DNA from: Symbiodinium microadriaticum
Lineage: Eukaryota; Sar; Dinophyceae; Suessiales; Symbiodiniaceae
Direction of reading: 5' to 3'
DNA: 64,000 nt
NCBI GenBank assembly: GCA_001939145.1
Contig: LSRX01001503.1
Location: 67,167-131,166, forward strand
The translations under genes were made by a program, and so were the position numbers. Shown here piece after piece: positions 23,765-35,688 of the stretch. The stretch's first letter is position 1. Each line of letters opens with the position of its first letter. A model generated the notes under the pieces. It ran no database searches. It was given only the letters and a program-made list of their open reading frames with translations, and was not told the DNA's origin.

Positions 23765-25340
23765 ATTTCTCGTTGCATTCCTGCGGACAAGCACGGAGTC
23801 GATCGGCCTGGCGTCCAAGCAGCATTCCCGCATTTTCGTGTGAAGGTCTTCGATGGCGATGCAGCCATGGCGGTCCTGGTGGCGTAAATATGCGTCAAAT
23901 CCATTTACAGTGGCGGCCATGTCAGCAGCAGTCATGCTGTTGTTTCAGGACAGGCTGTGCATGGAGATTGCATGCGGTTGATGGATCACTGGACGCCTGC
24001 TGTAGCTGCTGCAGAGCTAGCAAAGGCGGGCTCGTGTGTCCGAAATGGAAGCGCAAGCCCAGAACTGGCCAGTTAGCGGTTGCAGTTTCACAGATTTGTG
24101 TGGCGAGTCCTGCCAAAGACTGGCAGTGCCATCATAGAGAGGTTGCAGTATTGCCGTTCTTTCTGCTCTCGGGGAACATGGTGGAGTGCTTGCTGGAGCA
24201 TCTGATCTGCTAATCGCAGATTGGTTGCGTGCAGGAGAGATAGCTGAAGTTGCATTTGATAACCTTTTCGGCTCGCCACTCTTGTGCGTTGTAGCCGCTG
24301 TCGAGCTGAAACGGCTCATGTCTTATGTTCTTGCGAAAATGAGTATGGCTCTTGCAGCTTGTGGCTGTGTTTGCTGCCAAGGTGCCCTGAAGAATGGGCG
24401 CGTGTAACTGTTCTGGCGAGGCATGGTGAGATATGTGAGGAGAGCAAGCCAAGCATGAGAGTCCTCGTGCAGTCGGCAAGATGCAACTTCGGTGACAAGC
24501 AACCTGTCGCCCCTTGGAGCCATTCATAGCATCCATTTCAAGTTTATCGTCGTAAGCTTAAGGTGAACCTCACCCCTGGGGCACAGGACTGTCCCTGCAT
24601 GTTCCTTTCGTTTGCTTTGGCCTGTGAATCTCTGTATCGACGGTGCAGGATCAGGCAGGCGTCCAGCGAGGGCCCGGTGTCTCGGCGTCGTCGGGGGCAG
24701 CTGGCAGCTCGCTGCCCAAGGCCGAGCCCCAAATTTTCCAAAGTAGGAGTCCGTGGCAGTGTAACGTCTGGGCATCGTGTGTCAAACGTGTCAGGCAGCG
24801 GCGGCAAAGCAGCTTGAGGTCCCGACCATACGCAGCTCGACGGGCATTTAGACGAAAGTTACCCCTGCGAAAGCTCGAGAATTCTGGACACGGAGGTTGT
24901 GTCCAGAGCTGACTCACGTACAACAGCAAAATCCTGACAGCGTGACTGTTGTCGAAGAAGTGCCCACCATGTTTCTCTACGAACCAGAAAGCAAGGGTGC
25001 CCGGAGTGGGGCTTTCAGTCATCTCGGCCAATCGCATTCCGAGGACGGGATGAAAAAACAACAGGACTTCCGCAGGCCAGCGATGCTACAGTGATGAAGC
25101 ATTGAAGTGGGTTGCATCACCACCACTGGAGGACACTGATGGCTCCGTCCTGGAGGTCCGAAAAACCGCAAGATCCGTTCTGTCATGGTCGCACTCTGGC
25201 ACTTTAAGCGTAACACAGCAAGAGAGCTCCAGCTTACAGGATGTTCGCATCACGTTAGATGATGGCTCGGCTTGGTCCTTAAAAATCGGTCAGACTAGGC
25301 AACTGCACCGGCTGGCCGTGGCCGTGCCAAGCACATCAGG
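23765..25340. other. Unassigned, with possible 5' exons of the MORN gene
   Basis: A + strand frame at about 24,910-25,094 (NPDSVTVVEEVPTMFLYEPE) and another at 25,102-25,320 (DVRITLDDGSAWSLKIGQTR) look coding and lie directly upstream of the first MORN motif. The rest shows no recognisable feature. Confidence 0.35.
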
Positions 25341-27530
25341 TCTACAACGGACAGTGCCGAGATGGTGTTTTCAATGGGGAGGTCGCAGATGGAACTTCTG
25401 AAATCCTGTTGTTGGCAGCTCTTGAGTCTTCTGCGTTGCATTGCTTCAGGGCACGCTGACAATGCCAGACGGCGCCGTCTATGAGGGCCAGTTCAAAAAT
25501 GGAAAAAAGCACGGTGTGGCAAAGTGAGCCATCGCTGCTATCGGATCGCAACTTCTATCTTTATCTGCCATGTTCCGTCCGTCAGGTACACGTACGCAAA
25601 CGGAGCCATCTACGAAGGTGAGTACAAGGAGGTACCTGCACGGGTAAGTGTTGTTTAGCTATCTTTGCTTAATGACGGCTCGTAGCTGCACTTCACACAG
25701 TTCGGGCGCCGGATAGCTGGCACATTGCCAGAGTATTCTGAATGCAGCTCAGGATGCCAAGGACGGAAAGGGCAGACTAATCTGCGACGGCATCGGCACA
25801 TTGGCGGAGGCAAGGCAGTTGCAATGCTTGTCAGCTTGTCCTGCAGAGCCGTACTGGGGCGCAGCCACAAAGATTTCTTAGCTACGCACTTCCCTGATGG
25901 CCGGAAAGTTGTTGAAAACTGTTTCGGGCACAGGCCTCCACCTATGAAGGCGACTGGTTGAACGACCTGCAGGCAGGCATCAAAGTCATTATTAGTAGAG
26001 GTGGAGCCCGCAATCACTGGGTCCACTGAACCGAGTCAGTTGGGATCCTGAACACGTGGCAGCACTTCAGTAGGATACCAGACTCCAAAGTTGCAAGCCT
26101 CCCGCCTCTTGTATGGCATCGGATCAGTGGTGCCCGATGAAAGGTTCATAGACGGTGCCACGAAGCTTTGTGGTTGTTTGCTCTCAGTAGGAACGCGGAG
26201 ATGAAAGGCGGACTAAGCTGCAGTCACCATCATGCCCAGCCTAAGCCATGCGTCTTGGAAGGACGGCCAGGGCATTGAAAGATGGGGCGATGGCTCTGTG
26301 TTCACCGGCTCTTTCAAAGATGGCAGGACCTGCTATTGCTCCGGAAATCTTGCGGTTCGTGGATGTCCACCAGCTGCAGGAAACATGGCCATGGCAAGTT
26401 CATGTGGGGCGAAGGCTGCATGTACGAGGCATCGGGACTAGACTGCTGCAGACTCAGTCCAGTTTGCCTCGGCATGCTTCGGCAAATTCCAGGGAAGCTT
26501 CCTCAACAACGACATGCACGGGGAAGGCTGGATTTCAGTTCAGGGGCTGTCGCGATTGGGAAGGCTTGGTTTGCAATACCACTCATCGCCGATCAGTCAC
26601 GGCCTCGAGGTCGCTACGTCTGGGCGGACGGCCGTCAGTATAATGGTGAGTGGGTAGAAAATCAAATGCCGGCAGCTCACACTTCAGGTTTACGATGGTT
26701 TTATGGCTTATGTATCTCTGTGTATCTCTGACTCAGTTCATGTCCAAGGCACGGTCCTGGCACAATGCGATGGCCGGACGGTCGCATCTTCGAGGCCAGG
26801 CACGTGCAATTCGGTGCGGGGCATTATGAGCTCTCAGCATGGTACGATTGCATACGATGGCATGTCATTCCAGGGCGACTTCAGCCGCGGCAAGAAGGCC
26901 GGGGCGAGATCCGGCCCATTGACGCGCAGCCGTAGCCGTGGCATGTGCTCTGCCGCTTGCAGGAAGGCGAGGGCACCTTGACATGGCCGGCCAAAGGCTC
27001 AGACACGTCATGGCCCGCTTGACTGCGTGGCCAACTGGATGAGCCGATGTCGCTGCCATGGAAAGCCTCTGTCCTATGAATGCGTCATCGTCTGCAAACC
27101 AGGACGGTCGTACCTACGAGGGCCAGTGGGCTTGTCCCTCAGTGCAGCTGCTAGCGAATTAGACCCTTGGGCTTTGGACTTAGGTGCGTGTCTGTATTCG
27201 CAACTCTGTTAACGAACCTTCGGGAGACATGCACTCTTGCAATATCTGCTCCTTGGACTGGACGCATGCCCACAAAGAGTCGTGGGTTCCTCTGCTTTGA
27301 CTTGAACGAAAACACAATTGACGTCTTTGCAATTGCTACGACATGGCTTCGTGCACTTACCACAACTATCTTCTGCGGGGCAAAGAAGGCTCTCTCCCCC
27401 TTTCTCTCTGTCCCCGCCCTCTCGCTGTCCTGTTTCCATGTCGTGCCGAGATCCATGGAAAGCAGCACGGGATGGGCGTGGTCACCACGTCTAAGGCCCC
27501 GTTCCCGCATGAACTCTTCAACCCTGCAAT
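25341..27530 (+). CDS. MORN-repeat protein, about 13 motifs
   Basis: MORN motifs (Y-x-G-x-[WF]-x-x-G-x-x-x-G-x-G) recur in separate short exons: YNGQCRDGVFNGEV (25,341), MPDGAVYEGQFKNGKKHG (25,460), YANGAIYEGEYKE (25,592), STYEGDWLNDLQAG (25,935), WGDGSVFTGSFKDG (26,281), HGHGKFMWGEGCMYE (26,380), FGKFQGSFLNNDMHGEG (26,473), RYVWADGRQYNGEWVENQ (26,604), HGPGTMRWPDGRIFEA (26,748), YDGMSFQGDFSRGKKAG (26,850), EGEGTLTWP (26,963), DGRTYEGQW (27,103) and HGKQHGMGVV (27,455). The second unit ends at AAA|GTGAGC and the third begins after CCGTCAG|G. MORN arrays bind lipids or build cytoskeletal scaffolds in alveolates; no kinase or other catalytic domain was seen. Positions are approximate to within a few bases. 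Confidence 0.82.
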
Positions 27531-29338
27531 GCATGCGCCTCTCGTTGGCTTTTGGAGTGGCAAGTGCCCCGGTCGTCGAATGATCGTTTGCTCAGGGCAC
27601 AGGTCGCAAAAGCTACTGGAAAGATGGAAAGTGCCTTCCCAAGCTAGTGTCTTGTCGGCGTCAACGTGCATGGGGGTCTACCTTGTTTCAAGGTTCATCA
27701 ACTGGGTGAATACCAACTGAAGCAGGCAGACATATCTTTCGCGAATTGCTTTGTTGGCCGACCGCGGTTCTTTAGTGTTTGACAGCTGCGATGACATCCA
27801 GACGATCTGCACTCAGGGTAGTCCAGCTGAGTCTGTAAACAAGATGAGTGTCTTTCTTGCAGAAGCTGCCATCGCATGCAAATTTATCCCGTGCTCTGGA
27901 GCTTGGTGCAATCATCAGTGCAGCATGCTCCATGCAACTGAATCCATGCGTATGAAGCAGGAGTCAGAAGCGTGAGCCCGTTCTGCAGGAGCTGTCCTGT
28001 CACCAGACGTGGAAATTTACCTTTGCCTAACGTTTGAGGCTTAAGCGCTCTCACTGCGCTCTGCCCCCACCGTTCAATCCGAGCTGCATATGCAAGTCGA
28101 CCTTCGTGCACAAGAGGCAATGAACGAGAAAACAGCAGCAGCCAGGATGTCAACCCTTTACTCACCTTTTCTGTTGATTTTCCGATGGCACCAAAGGTGT
28201 CATTGTCATGGCAGCCGCAAGGCACGCAGGCACAGAGCGTGCCCGCACCAACTGGATGTATACCAGATGAGCTGAACCAATCGCGGCCCTCCAGTGGTGC
28301 GTGTCATTGCCCTGCATTTCCGCCACACCCTAATTGTCAAAATGTTCGCAGTCGCTTCCTCATGGAGAAGCAACCAGTAGCCGAAGCCATGTATTACGAA
28401 TCCTATGTGCGATAGCAATATCGGACTGCTGTAGTGGATAAATCTTGGTTAATTGCATGTGGTTGCTACTTTGTGGATGCTACACTTGTCGCATCAGCTT
28501 GGAAAGCCTCCCGTTCACAGAGGGGCACCAGGTCGTTTCACAGCGCGAGAATGTATCACAGCGCCGCCCAGATCATGTACCTTACTGCGGCTGATAATGT
28601 TTCTGACCACAACGCTCGCTCATGGGGCAAGGTCAAGCCGGTTATGCGTTGCGGGCGCTTTGGGGCCGAGAGTCGCAGTCATCCGCTCCAGCCGTTCATT
28701 GCCACAAACGCTTGGGATGCTCCAGAAATCTCCAGAGAGCCTCGCCCGGTGTCCACGTCTTGCTGGAGTCTGCTCTCCTACCAACGTGGACCTCAACTTC
28801 TGGCAGGAAAAAGCAGTCCAGTATTGCTGATGCCGTACTATTCACCAGTTACTAACAGCTGCTCGTCAGAGCGCTTCGCATGCATGTTCGGCCATGCTGC
28901 ATTTCAGTTTTTGGTTGCTGTTCCATGTTCAAGAGCGCGTTCCATTGCCTAATCCTGAGCCATCTCCTTTCCAAGCATGACACATGCAGAACCCACATTT
29001 CCAAGGTGGGGCTTGATAGCATAGCACAGCAGCGCAACGCACATTCCAAGCAGTTTCGCGACTTCTTCGACAAACCATGTCAATGGCACTGCCACCAAAT
29101 TGGCAACGGTCGCCTGTGGCTTTTTTTTGCAGTATCGCGTGTCCTTCGTGAAGCTTGCCATCCTGCATCCATGTTTGCAGGTACACAACCGAAGATGGCA
29201 AAGAATACTTTCACAATGCGCGGCTCTCAGCACGTCAGTCTACCGAATCGTAGCGTCGTAGCAGTAGCAGCCAGTTAGTTGTTCAAGACGCTCTAGAGGC
29301 GTGTGTAAACGGTCTCAGGCTGTTATGAACAAGACACA
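27531..29338. other. Unassigned
   Basis: A possible last exon of the MORN gene (SYWKDGKCLPKLVSC, about 27,611-27,655) is followed by sequence with no recognised gene. An open frame of 172 codons at 28,434-28,952 has no family signature and competes with open frames in both other phases. Confidence 0.35.
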
Positions 29339-29822
29339 GTGGGATCGACCCAGCTGGGACGAGGTGCGCGAACAGAACACAAATCCAAGCAAACGTGCTG
29401 CGATACTTGCGGTGCTGCGGCAGGCTTCTGGTACATCAGATGTTTGGTTCTCAGATGTACTCAGGAGGGGAAGCGTGGGTTCAGGAACTGCAGAAAGCAT
29501 GCAACGGCATCGTCCAGGCTTGACATGTTCTTGCAGTGGCAGAGTGAGCCGCCATGGTCGTGGGTGCATTAGCTACGCAGTGCGCAGGCGTTGTGGTTTA
29601 CCTCAAGAGTTGTTAACCCTTAGAAGCACCTGGCACGTGCCAATACTGGTTCAATGAAGATGCCGGATGTTGCATGTAAGCAGTCAACAGTTGCTCCCAG
29701 GTGTTTCAGTACAAGCCCACTGCTGCAGACCTGGAGGCATTGTTTGACTGCCAGGACTTCCTTTATGGCCATCTGTGCCCACATGCCATGGACAAGACCT
29801 GCTGCTGCTATGCTGCTATGCC
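29339..29822 (+). CDS. Unknown protein, three exon-like pieces
   Basis: Not recognised. Exon-like frames are QWDRPSWDEVREQNTNPSKR followed by AAILAVLRQASG (about 29,337-29,430), YSGGEAWVQELQKACNGIVQ (about 29,457-29,520), and a well-bounded piece at 29,699-29,822 that starts after a CCCAG and ends at ATGCCG|GTAAGT, reading ADLEALFDCQDFLYGHLCPH and AMDKTCCCYAAMP. The last piece has six cysteines and two histidines and might bind metal. Charged frames near 30,110-30,200 (RKQELDDIFMGAARSCESAE) may continue the gene. Confidence 0.35.
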
Positions 29823-31046
29823 GGTAAGTGAAGAAGCGCTCATGTCTTGAGTGGCCTCGGCAGGTTCGTCCTCAAACCACCCCCGTCTCAACTGGCCGCC
29901 AGGCCAGGCTTGCAAGAAATCATCCTGGAGAGTGTGGAATTCCTTGCTGCTCTTGTTTTTTTCGTGCTTGGGCCTTGGTGGGCCTGGCCAGTACGAACAC
30001 CCACGAACAACAACGAACAGAAGCAACTTGTGCGCAGAGAGCAGCTAGTCTTGGGTTGTAGCGTAATGGCAAGTGTAAACTACACGAGCAAGACTTAAGC
30101 TTCAGTATGGTCCGAGCCCTCGCAAGCAGGAGTTAGACGACATCTTCATGGGGGCAGCCAGGAGCTGTGAGTCCGCTGAGACGATCTGCAAGGTGGCCTC
30201 CACGTAATCCTTGCATCTTGCCGAGGCTCCGCAGGCCAGCGAGCTGGTGTCTTTAAAAGACGAGCCCACAGGAACCATGGGTCACCGGGTTGCACTTTTC
30301 CATGCTGTGCCCTGCCGACAGGCATCTAATGCTCGTAGGCATTGGTCCGGGGTGATTGATGTCGCAGCTTTCGTTTCAAGCTGCTAATCTTTTCTGCCAC
30401 GATTTGTTCTCGTTCTTGGTGTCAGCAGCATGTGAAGCCGTGCAAGCTCGCCCAGGTTCGAGCAGCCAGAGTGCCACGCAAGGTTCGCACATCCCACCGC
30501 AGGCATCAGCAGGCCATCCGGCAAGAGGAAACACCGAATGCACCTTGAGGGCTATTTAGCCGCTAGTTGCATGACTGAAATGCATGTTCATGTCGATGTT
30601 TGTCACCAAGCTCTTTCCGACGCTTTCTCCTTGCACATTTTTGTAGGACAGTGCGACAACTCTGCAGCAGTCCTTCAACAGCGTCTTCCTCGCCACATGA
30701 AGCCATTTGGATCTGGAGTAGTTGCAATCAGCCTGCGGTCATCATCCGCCCCAGGGCAAGTTCCTTTACTTGACAAACAAGTCGTATTCACACGCAGTAC
30801 CGAAGCAAACATCTTCTTGTAAGTCGACATCGATTGAGCCCTATCTTTCACACGACTTGTGCCATGTTCCGATTTCTAACCCGCAAGCTGAAGGCCTGCC
30901 TTGTACCGGCCTATCCAGAAATAAGCAAAGATTGACGCGCCAGGGCGAGGATGAGAAGAAGGGTGAGGACCTGGCCTTGTCACTGTTACTTGTACTTGGC
31001 CACGAAGTCTCGAGTCTTGCAGATGAGACTCGCGTTTTGTGACGGA
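29823..31046. other. Unassigned, possible exons
   Basis: Exon-like pieces near 30,110-30,200 and 30,940-31,030 (RQGEDEKKGEDLALSLLLVL) could belong to either neighbour. No domain was recognised. Confidence 0.3.
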
Positions 31047-33295
31047 GGACATTTATGCCGACTTGGAGCCTGAGCTCAAGGCAAGTGGCCCTGCTGAAAC
31101 GGAAGTTCACGTGCGAGATTGTGTGAAGTGGCTCTGCGGAAGGTGCATGCAGCTGCTTGCAACAATGACGTGAAGATGCTTGAGAAACTTGGGGAGGAGT
31201 CGCTTCTCCAACAGGTTGTGCAAGGCTGCAACCTTTTTGGCAGTAACAAGACATGGGTGCTCGAACCATCGAGTCGGTCCATCTGCCAACTGTCAGCCAT
31301 CTGCATATCGCACTGCAGGAGGGTGTCGATTTCAACCAGCCCAGACCACAGGACACCATGCGATTTCTGCTTGCCTGGAAAGCATGCTAGATAACATTGT
31401 TATGAGGCCGTGTCTTGTCTGTATGCAGGATGGTTACTATGCCCTAGATGCCTGCGCCTGGCAGAAGCCTCAGCTGCACAAGGATAGTCGAGCGGTCCGT
31501 GCACTCTGTGAGTTCAGTCGCTCGTCGGCTTCACGGACGACTTGGTCAGTTGATGGGGTGCTTATGTAGCACGCAGGTCTGGAAACGAAGATGCTATCAA
31601 GATGTTGCTGCGGCACGGCGCCGACCCCGCAATTACCCTGCAGGCTGATGGCGAATGTCATCCTCCAGTTTCTGCATAGTGTTCAACTCACGGATGCCAT
31701 GACCGCCATGGTCTCAAGATCTGAAGCTTGATTTACAGGCTATCGTGGGAGCAGCCTCCTGGGGAGATCCCGATCTCCTCAAGGCGGAGACAGGGCCCCC
31801 GTTGGAAGAATGGTCAAAACAAGCAGCAAACAGGTGCTGCTCGATGCAGGAGGCCCTGTCGACCAGGTGGGTCCAAAGAAAGCGTTCAGCTGAGCGTGTA
31901 AGTTGGAGTTTCGCAATCCAGGAGCTTTCCAATGAGACGGCGCTCCGCTGGGCTGTGCAGTACGGCCACGAGGAGCACCGCATGGTATGCTATGATCAGA
32001 CTGAATCAGACTGTCTTTTGCTTGCGGTGGCTACGTTCTGATAATCCAAGCTGTAGAGGACTGTGCAGCTCTGCTGGTGCGGAAGGCTCTCGCATGAGCT
32101 CTTGATGATGCCGGCTTGACACATGACATGGCCAGGGGGCATGGAAGCTCGAAACCAACCAGGACCAAGACATTGTTCAGTGTCTGTGTTGAGTGTGAGT
32201 GCTGGAATGGAGTAATGGAGCATGGGGATATTATGTGGTGTTCTTGTCAGGAGCTGGTGCTGCGGAGGGCGAAAGGAACCTTGGCGAGGGAGTCCAGCTG
32301 CTCGTGTAGAAGACGTAATCATGCATCAATCGGCAGCTTCTCTCTGGCAGTACCGGCGTCAAGAGCTCGCTTATGTCCTCTCATGCGCCCCAGGAAGGAG
32401 AATGCGGAAGCTTCTGGAGACCATCGCCCAGACAGATCCTGATCGTGCAGCAGACTGTGTGGTGCCGCCATGTTGTCCTCCGCCGCTGGGCTGAGAGTGC
32501 TGAGTGCAAGAGAGTGCTTTGAGTTTAGCCTCCGGCCATCGAGTTACTGGGCCGGATACTGCAACTTCACTACTTTGCGTGTGTCCTGCGCGGCCAGCAA
32601 GGGTCTGTTTTTGTTCTTTCAACACAGCGCAGCAAAGCAGTGGAAACGAATCAGCCCGTGTAGGCAGAGTATTTATCTTGTAGCGGACCTTAAGTCCTAT
32701 GTCACGCCTTGATTCGCGGAGCACCCCGCGGAAGGACAGCATGTTGAGAGCTTTGGGCATTTTCGGGCTTCGGCTTCTCCTGAAGACTTCGAGCTGAGGT
32801 CTTGCAGCATTCAGTGAGGCTCTCTGCTTCGTAAGGTCTGATGCCGTGTACTAGCCTGGATGTACTCCCTGATGTTCAGGTCTGTTGTGTCACGCACACG
32901 CAAGCTACCACTGTTGCCGTGGAGTGCACATCTACAAGATTTTTCGGCCTGTGGAGCACCTCATGTACAGGAACGAGCTTCTGGGTTGCTCCCCTGGCTC
33001 CCAAAGCCAGTTGCAAGCATCATTTTCATGCCTTGCAGATGCTAAGTGCAGCCCTGAATGGGGCAAAGGCTACTTGCATCGCGCAGTAAAACACGGGCCA
33101 GCCAGCCCTTAGACTCATGACTGATTGCAGTGCGCTACGTCTCGTCCAGGCGCTGGTGGGCTCGGTGGCTATGCTGCAGGGTTTGCCGCAGGCATCCGAC
33201 CCTGCTGGCAAGACTCCGTAAGTCTGCGTCGCGCCGTGCAGGTGCCGCTGCTGCAGCAGGAGGAGGTGCAGCGCCTGCTGAGCAAGGCTCGGACA
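31047..33295 (+). CDS. Ankyrin-repeat protein with a TPR-like piece
   Basis: Ankyrin-like units: ALRKVHAAACNNDVKMLEKL (31,128), GNEDAIKMLLRHGADPAITL (about 31,583), GAASWGDPDLLKAE with VLLDAGGPVDQVGP (31,746-31,875), and NETALRWAVQYGHEE (31,931). The leading piece TEDIYADLEPELKASG (from 31,047) is acidic. Further downstream, DAKCSPEWGKGYLHRAV (about 33,038) matches the TPR signature P-x-W-x-K-G-Y-x-R-x-A, followed by RLVQALVGSVAMLQGLPQAS (33,139) and VPLLQQEEVQRLLSKAR (33,241), the likely C-terminal helices. Ankyrin plus TPR proteins mediate protein binding. Whether the TPR pieces belong to the same gene is an inference from spacing and strand; they could be a separate small gene just ahead of the YIPF gene. 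Confidence 0.6.
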
Positions 33296-33521
33296 TGATT
33301 GTCGTTTGGTTGATCAGGACAGTCTTGGGAGCACTTGTGGAAACAAAGGAATCATGCAATCATTGCCATCGTCACATGAAGGTGGCATCACAGGTTTCTC
33401 AGCCTGGGTATTGGCACTTGCTCAAAGCCTCTTTGACGTCAGAGGCTTAGCAGGGCACTATCCCGACAATAAGAAGCGTACAAACGGTGACGCGCGGCGC
33501 CAACTGGCCAGTTGCACCCAG

Positions 33522-34886
33522 GTCAGCACAGATGATGTGGTTCGTCGGCTGAAGTTGCTCTCGTGCCCCCTGCATTGTTTAATTTCTGAGCTTAGACGTC
33601 CCTTCCTGATCGGCTGGTCACAGCAGGCCCTATCCTGCTCCAGACAGGTCAACAGCCGAGGAGAGCGAGTTTTGCCTTTCGCCCATAACCCTGTGACGGA
33701 GAGCAGTTTGCGTCCTCCCCGCCCGCGTGCCATGTGCCCACCCCCTCCATGCCTCGCATGTGTCATGGGCATGCCCGCAGTGCAGCTTGATCAGCTGGTG
33801 CAAACGCTGTGCAAGGAGATGCGGGCCCGTCCTGACTTCTACGGTCCGGCGGCTAAGGCTCGTTGCTTCTTCTGCGTGACTGTGTCAGAGCATAGGACCC
33901 TTCTGGATCGCCACCACGGCCGTGCTTTTCCTGGCAGCCACAGGCAACTTCGCTAGGCAAGGGAGTGCCGATCGATCCACGCTCTGCACTCCTGGGCAGT
34001 GCCATGCAGGTTGGTCGAATCGGAACACCCCAGCCTCTTCAAGGCTCCTGGGTCCTTGGGTCAGAAAAGGAAATACTGTCCAAGAGATGCTCTCTGCCAG
34101 GCAGACTACAGCTTGGTGCCCCTCGCTGCAAGCATTATCTACGGGCTTCGACCTTGGAAGAGTAGAAAAGATGAAGATCAAAAAAGCTCTCCAATTCTCT
34201 CCTAGAACCGAACCAGGGGCTTGATTGCGGTGCCGCTTTTGGCACGAGTGCCGGCCGCCTGAATCGCTTTGTCGGTGGCGAGATATGTTGTTCTTCCTGC
34301 TGTCGGATGCTTGGAAGGTCCGTGTTCTTCACGGATGAGGAGGCCTGCGCAAATTCCCTATGCAGCATCTGCACAGTGGTCGAGTCTGCAAATGGGCACA
34401 GAAAAGCCGCACCACTGACCTGGAAGGTCGGAAATATTGACTTCAAGCAGATCATTTGCGTGTGTGGGTGCCGCCGCAGCAGGATACGATTTCGAGATTT
34501 TTCAGGAGCAGCTTTTATTCCCTATTTTTTGAGTCTTGAGATGCCCATCTCGTCGCCTTGAACAGCGTGCATTTAGGTATGGATTGGCTCCCTCGATTCC
34601 AGTGTACCTTGATCGGCATAGAAGCAGGTGCTGAAATCTTTCGTGTGGCCTTTCGCGCCGCAATCTGTGGCACATTGCATGTTGTTCGATGACCTCAGAT
34701 GTCAGTCCATCTTCAGGTCCATTCTTTGCATCATTCCAGTTTCCTTCCTTCGATGGGTCTTTGTGCTTGGAGGCATGCGCTGCTGTGACATGACCTCGCA
34801 TGTTTCAAAGAAGGACAATTGATGTCTGTTCAGGGCTGGCCCTTTCCGTCTACTTCTTAAGGGCCAACTTGCTCATGGACTTCTCA
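33522..34886 (+). CDS. YIPF family (Yip1-domain) membrane protein
   Basis: Exon 1 visible (from 33,522, after CACCCAG) reads VSTDDVVRRLKLLSCPL, as in the YIPF1/2 'F-D-V-x-T-x-x-V-x-x-R-L-x-x-S-L-x-P' stretch. The next exon (33,781-33,843) reads QLVQTLCKEMRARPDFY and is split from GPFWIATTAVLFLAATGNFA by a 52-bp GT-AG intron (33,844-33,895); splicing regenerates the family hallmark D-F/L-Y-G-P-F-W-I and the first membrane span. Then come YSLVPLAASIIYG (about 34,107), ILCIIPVSFLRWVFVLGG (about 34,720) and LALSVYFLRANLLMDF (34,835), matching later spans. YIPF proteins sit in Golgi and ER-exit membranes and bind Rab GTPases. The gene starts about 230 bp after the preceding exons. The span order and the perfect junction make this a fairly safe call; terminal exons are not fixed. 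Confidence 0.72.
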
Positions 34887-35379
34887 GTCAAGGTGCCAAG
34901 GCCTTAGTCCTTAGTATCGGAGTCTGCATCCGGGCAAGGAAACAAAAGCGCGTTTTCAGCATCGGCTAAGGCGATGGCTTCAGCTGACGCTCATCGTGTC
35001 CCCTGTGCTCCTGCAGGCAGAGAGATGTTCAGCACCCGGCATATGTTCAGATCAGGCCAAGGCAACCATTGGGGCTCATCACCCTGCTGGGGTTTGTGGA
35101 TGGCCGCGAGACAAGGAAGTTAATGACAGGTGCTAATGGGGCAAGCGCGACCAGATCCATCGCTGACCTTGGGGCAGGTTTTGGTCTTCCTCATCTACAG
35201 GGTGCGGTTCTTTGCAGGCGACCGGCAGTGACAGAAGCAGGGTGTGCAAAGAAACGACCTCTGCATCGCCAGAAAATCGAGCTTGCGTAAGCTACTGCAA
35301 AGCGCATGCGCACCGCAATCAACGCCTAAGCCTAGGTAATCCGTGCATACATCGGATGCATTTTGCTCACTGTCCAACC

Positions 35380-35688
35380 ACACTGCCCTATTACAAATCG
35401 AAATTCGAAACAATCTGGCCCTCCGCCGTTTCAGAGTTCAAGCAGAGCTCGAGTGAACTCATTCTCCAAACTTCCCGTGGAGCCATGGAGGCAGCCCAGG
35501 CGCAGCTGAAAGAGCAGGCCAAACTGAAGATCGAAGATGAAGTCGCTGGAGAAGCTCCTGGCTGTGTCAAGCCCTTCTTTATGTGCTGTGGTGGACCAGT
35601 CGGCACGGTGGAGAAATGCATGTGCATGGTTGCTGCGGAGAAGCAAGACAATGTGAAGAAGGCCATCGAGAAGTACCGGAAACTGTAG
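35380..35688 (+). CDS. Unknown protein, C-terminal exon
   Basis: Not recognised. The frame reads SKFETIWPSAVSEFKQSSSE, an amphipathic Gln/Lys/Glu helix (AAQAQLKEQAKLKIEDE), then a cysteine cluster CVKPFFMCCGGPVGTVEKCM and a basic tail KKAIEKYRKL ending at a TAG at 35,686-35,688. The Cys-rich turn flanked by helices may bind metal or be lipidated. It follows a short intergenic stretch after the YIPF gene; 35,050-35,130 (PLGLITLLGFVDGRETRK) may be an upstream exon. Confidence 0.45.
   Translation, partial: TLPYYKSKFETIWPSAVSEFKQSSSELILQTSRGAMEAAQAQLKEQAKLKIEDEVAGEAPGCVKPFFMCCGGPVGTVEKCMCMVAAEKQDNVKKAIEKYRKL

Noticed and set aside
28434-28952. 172-codon + strand frame
   Set aside because: Length is within what random sequence of this size can give; no motif, and two other phases are also open in its second half.
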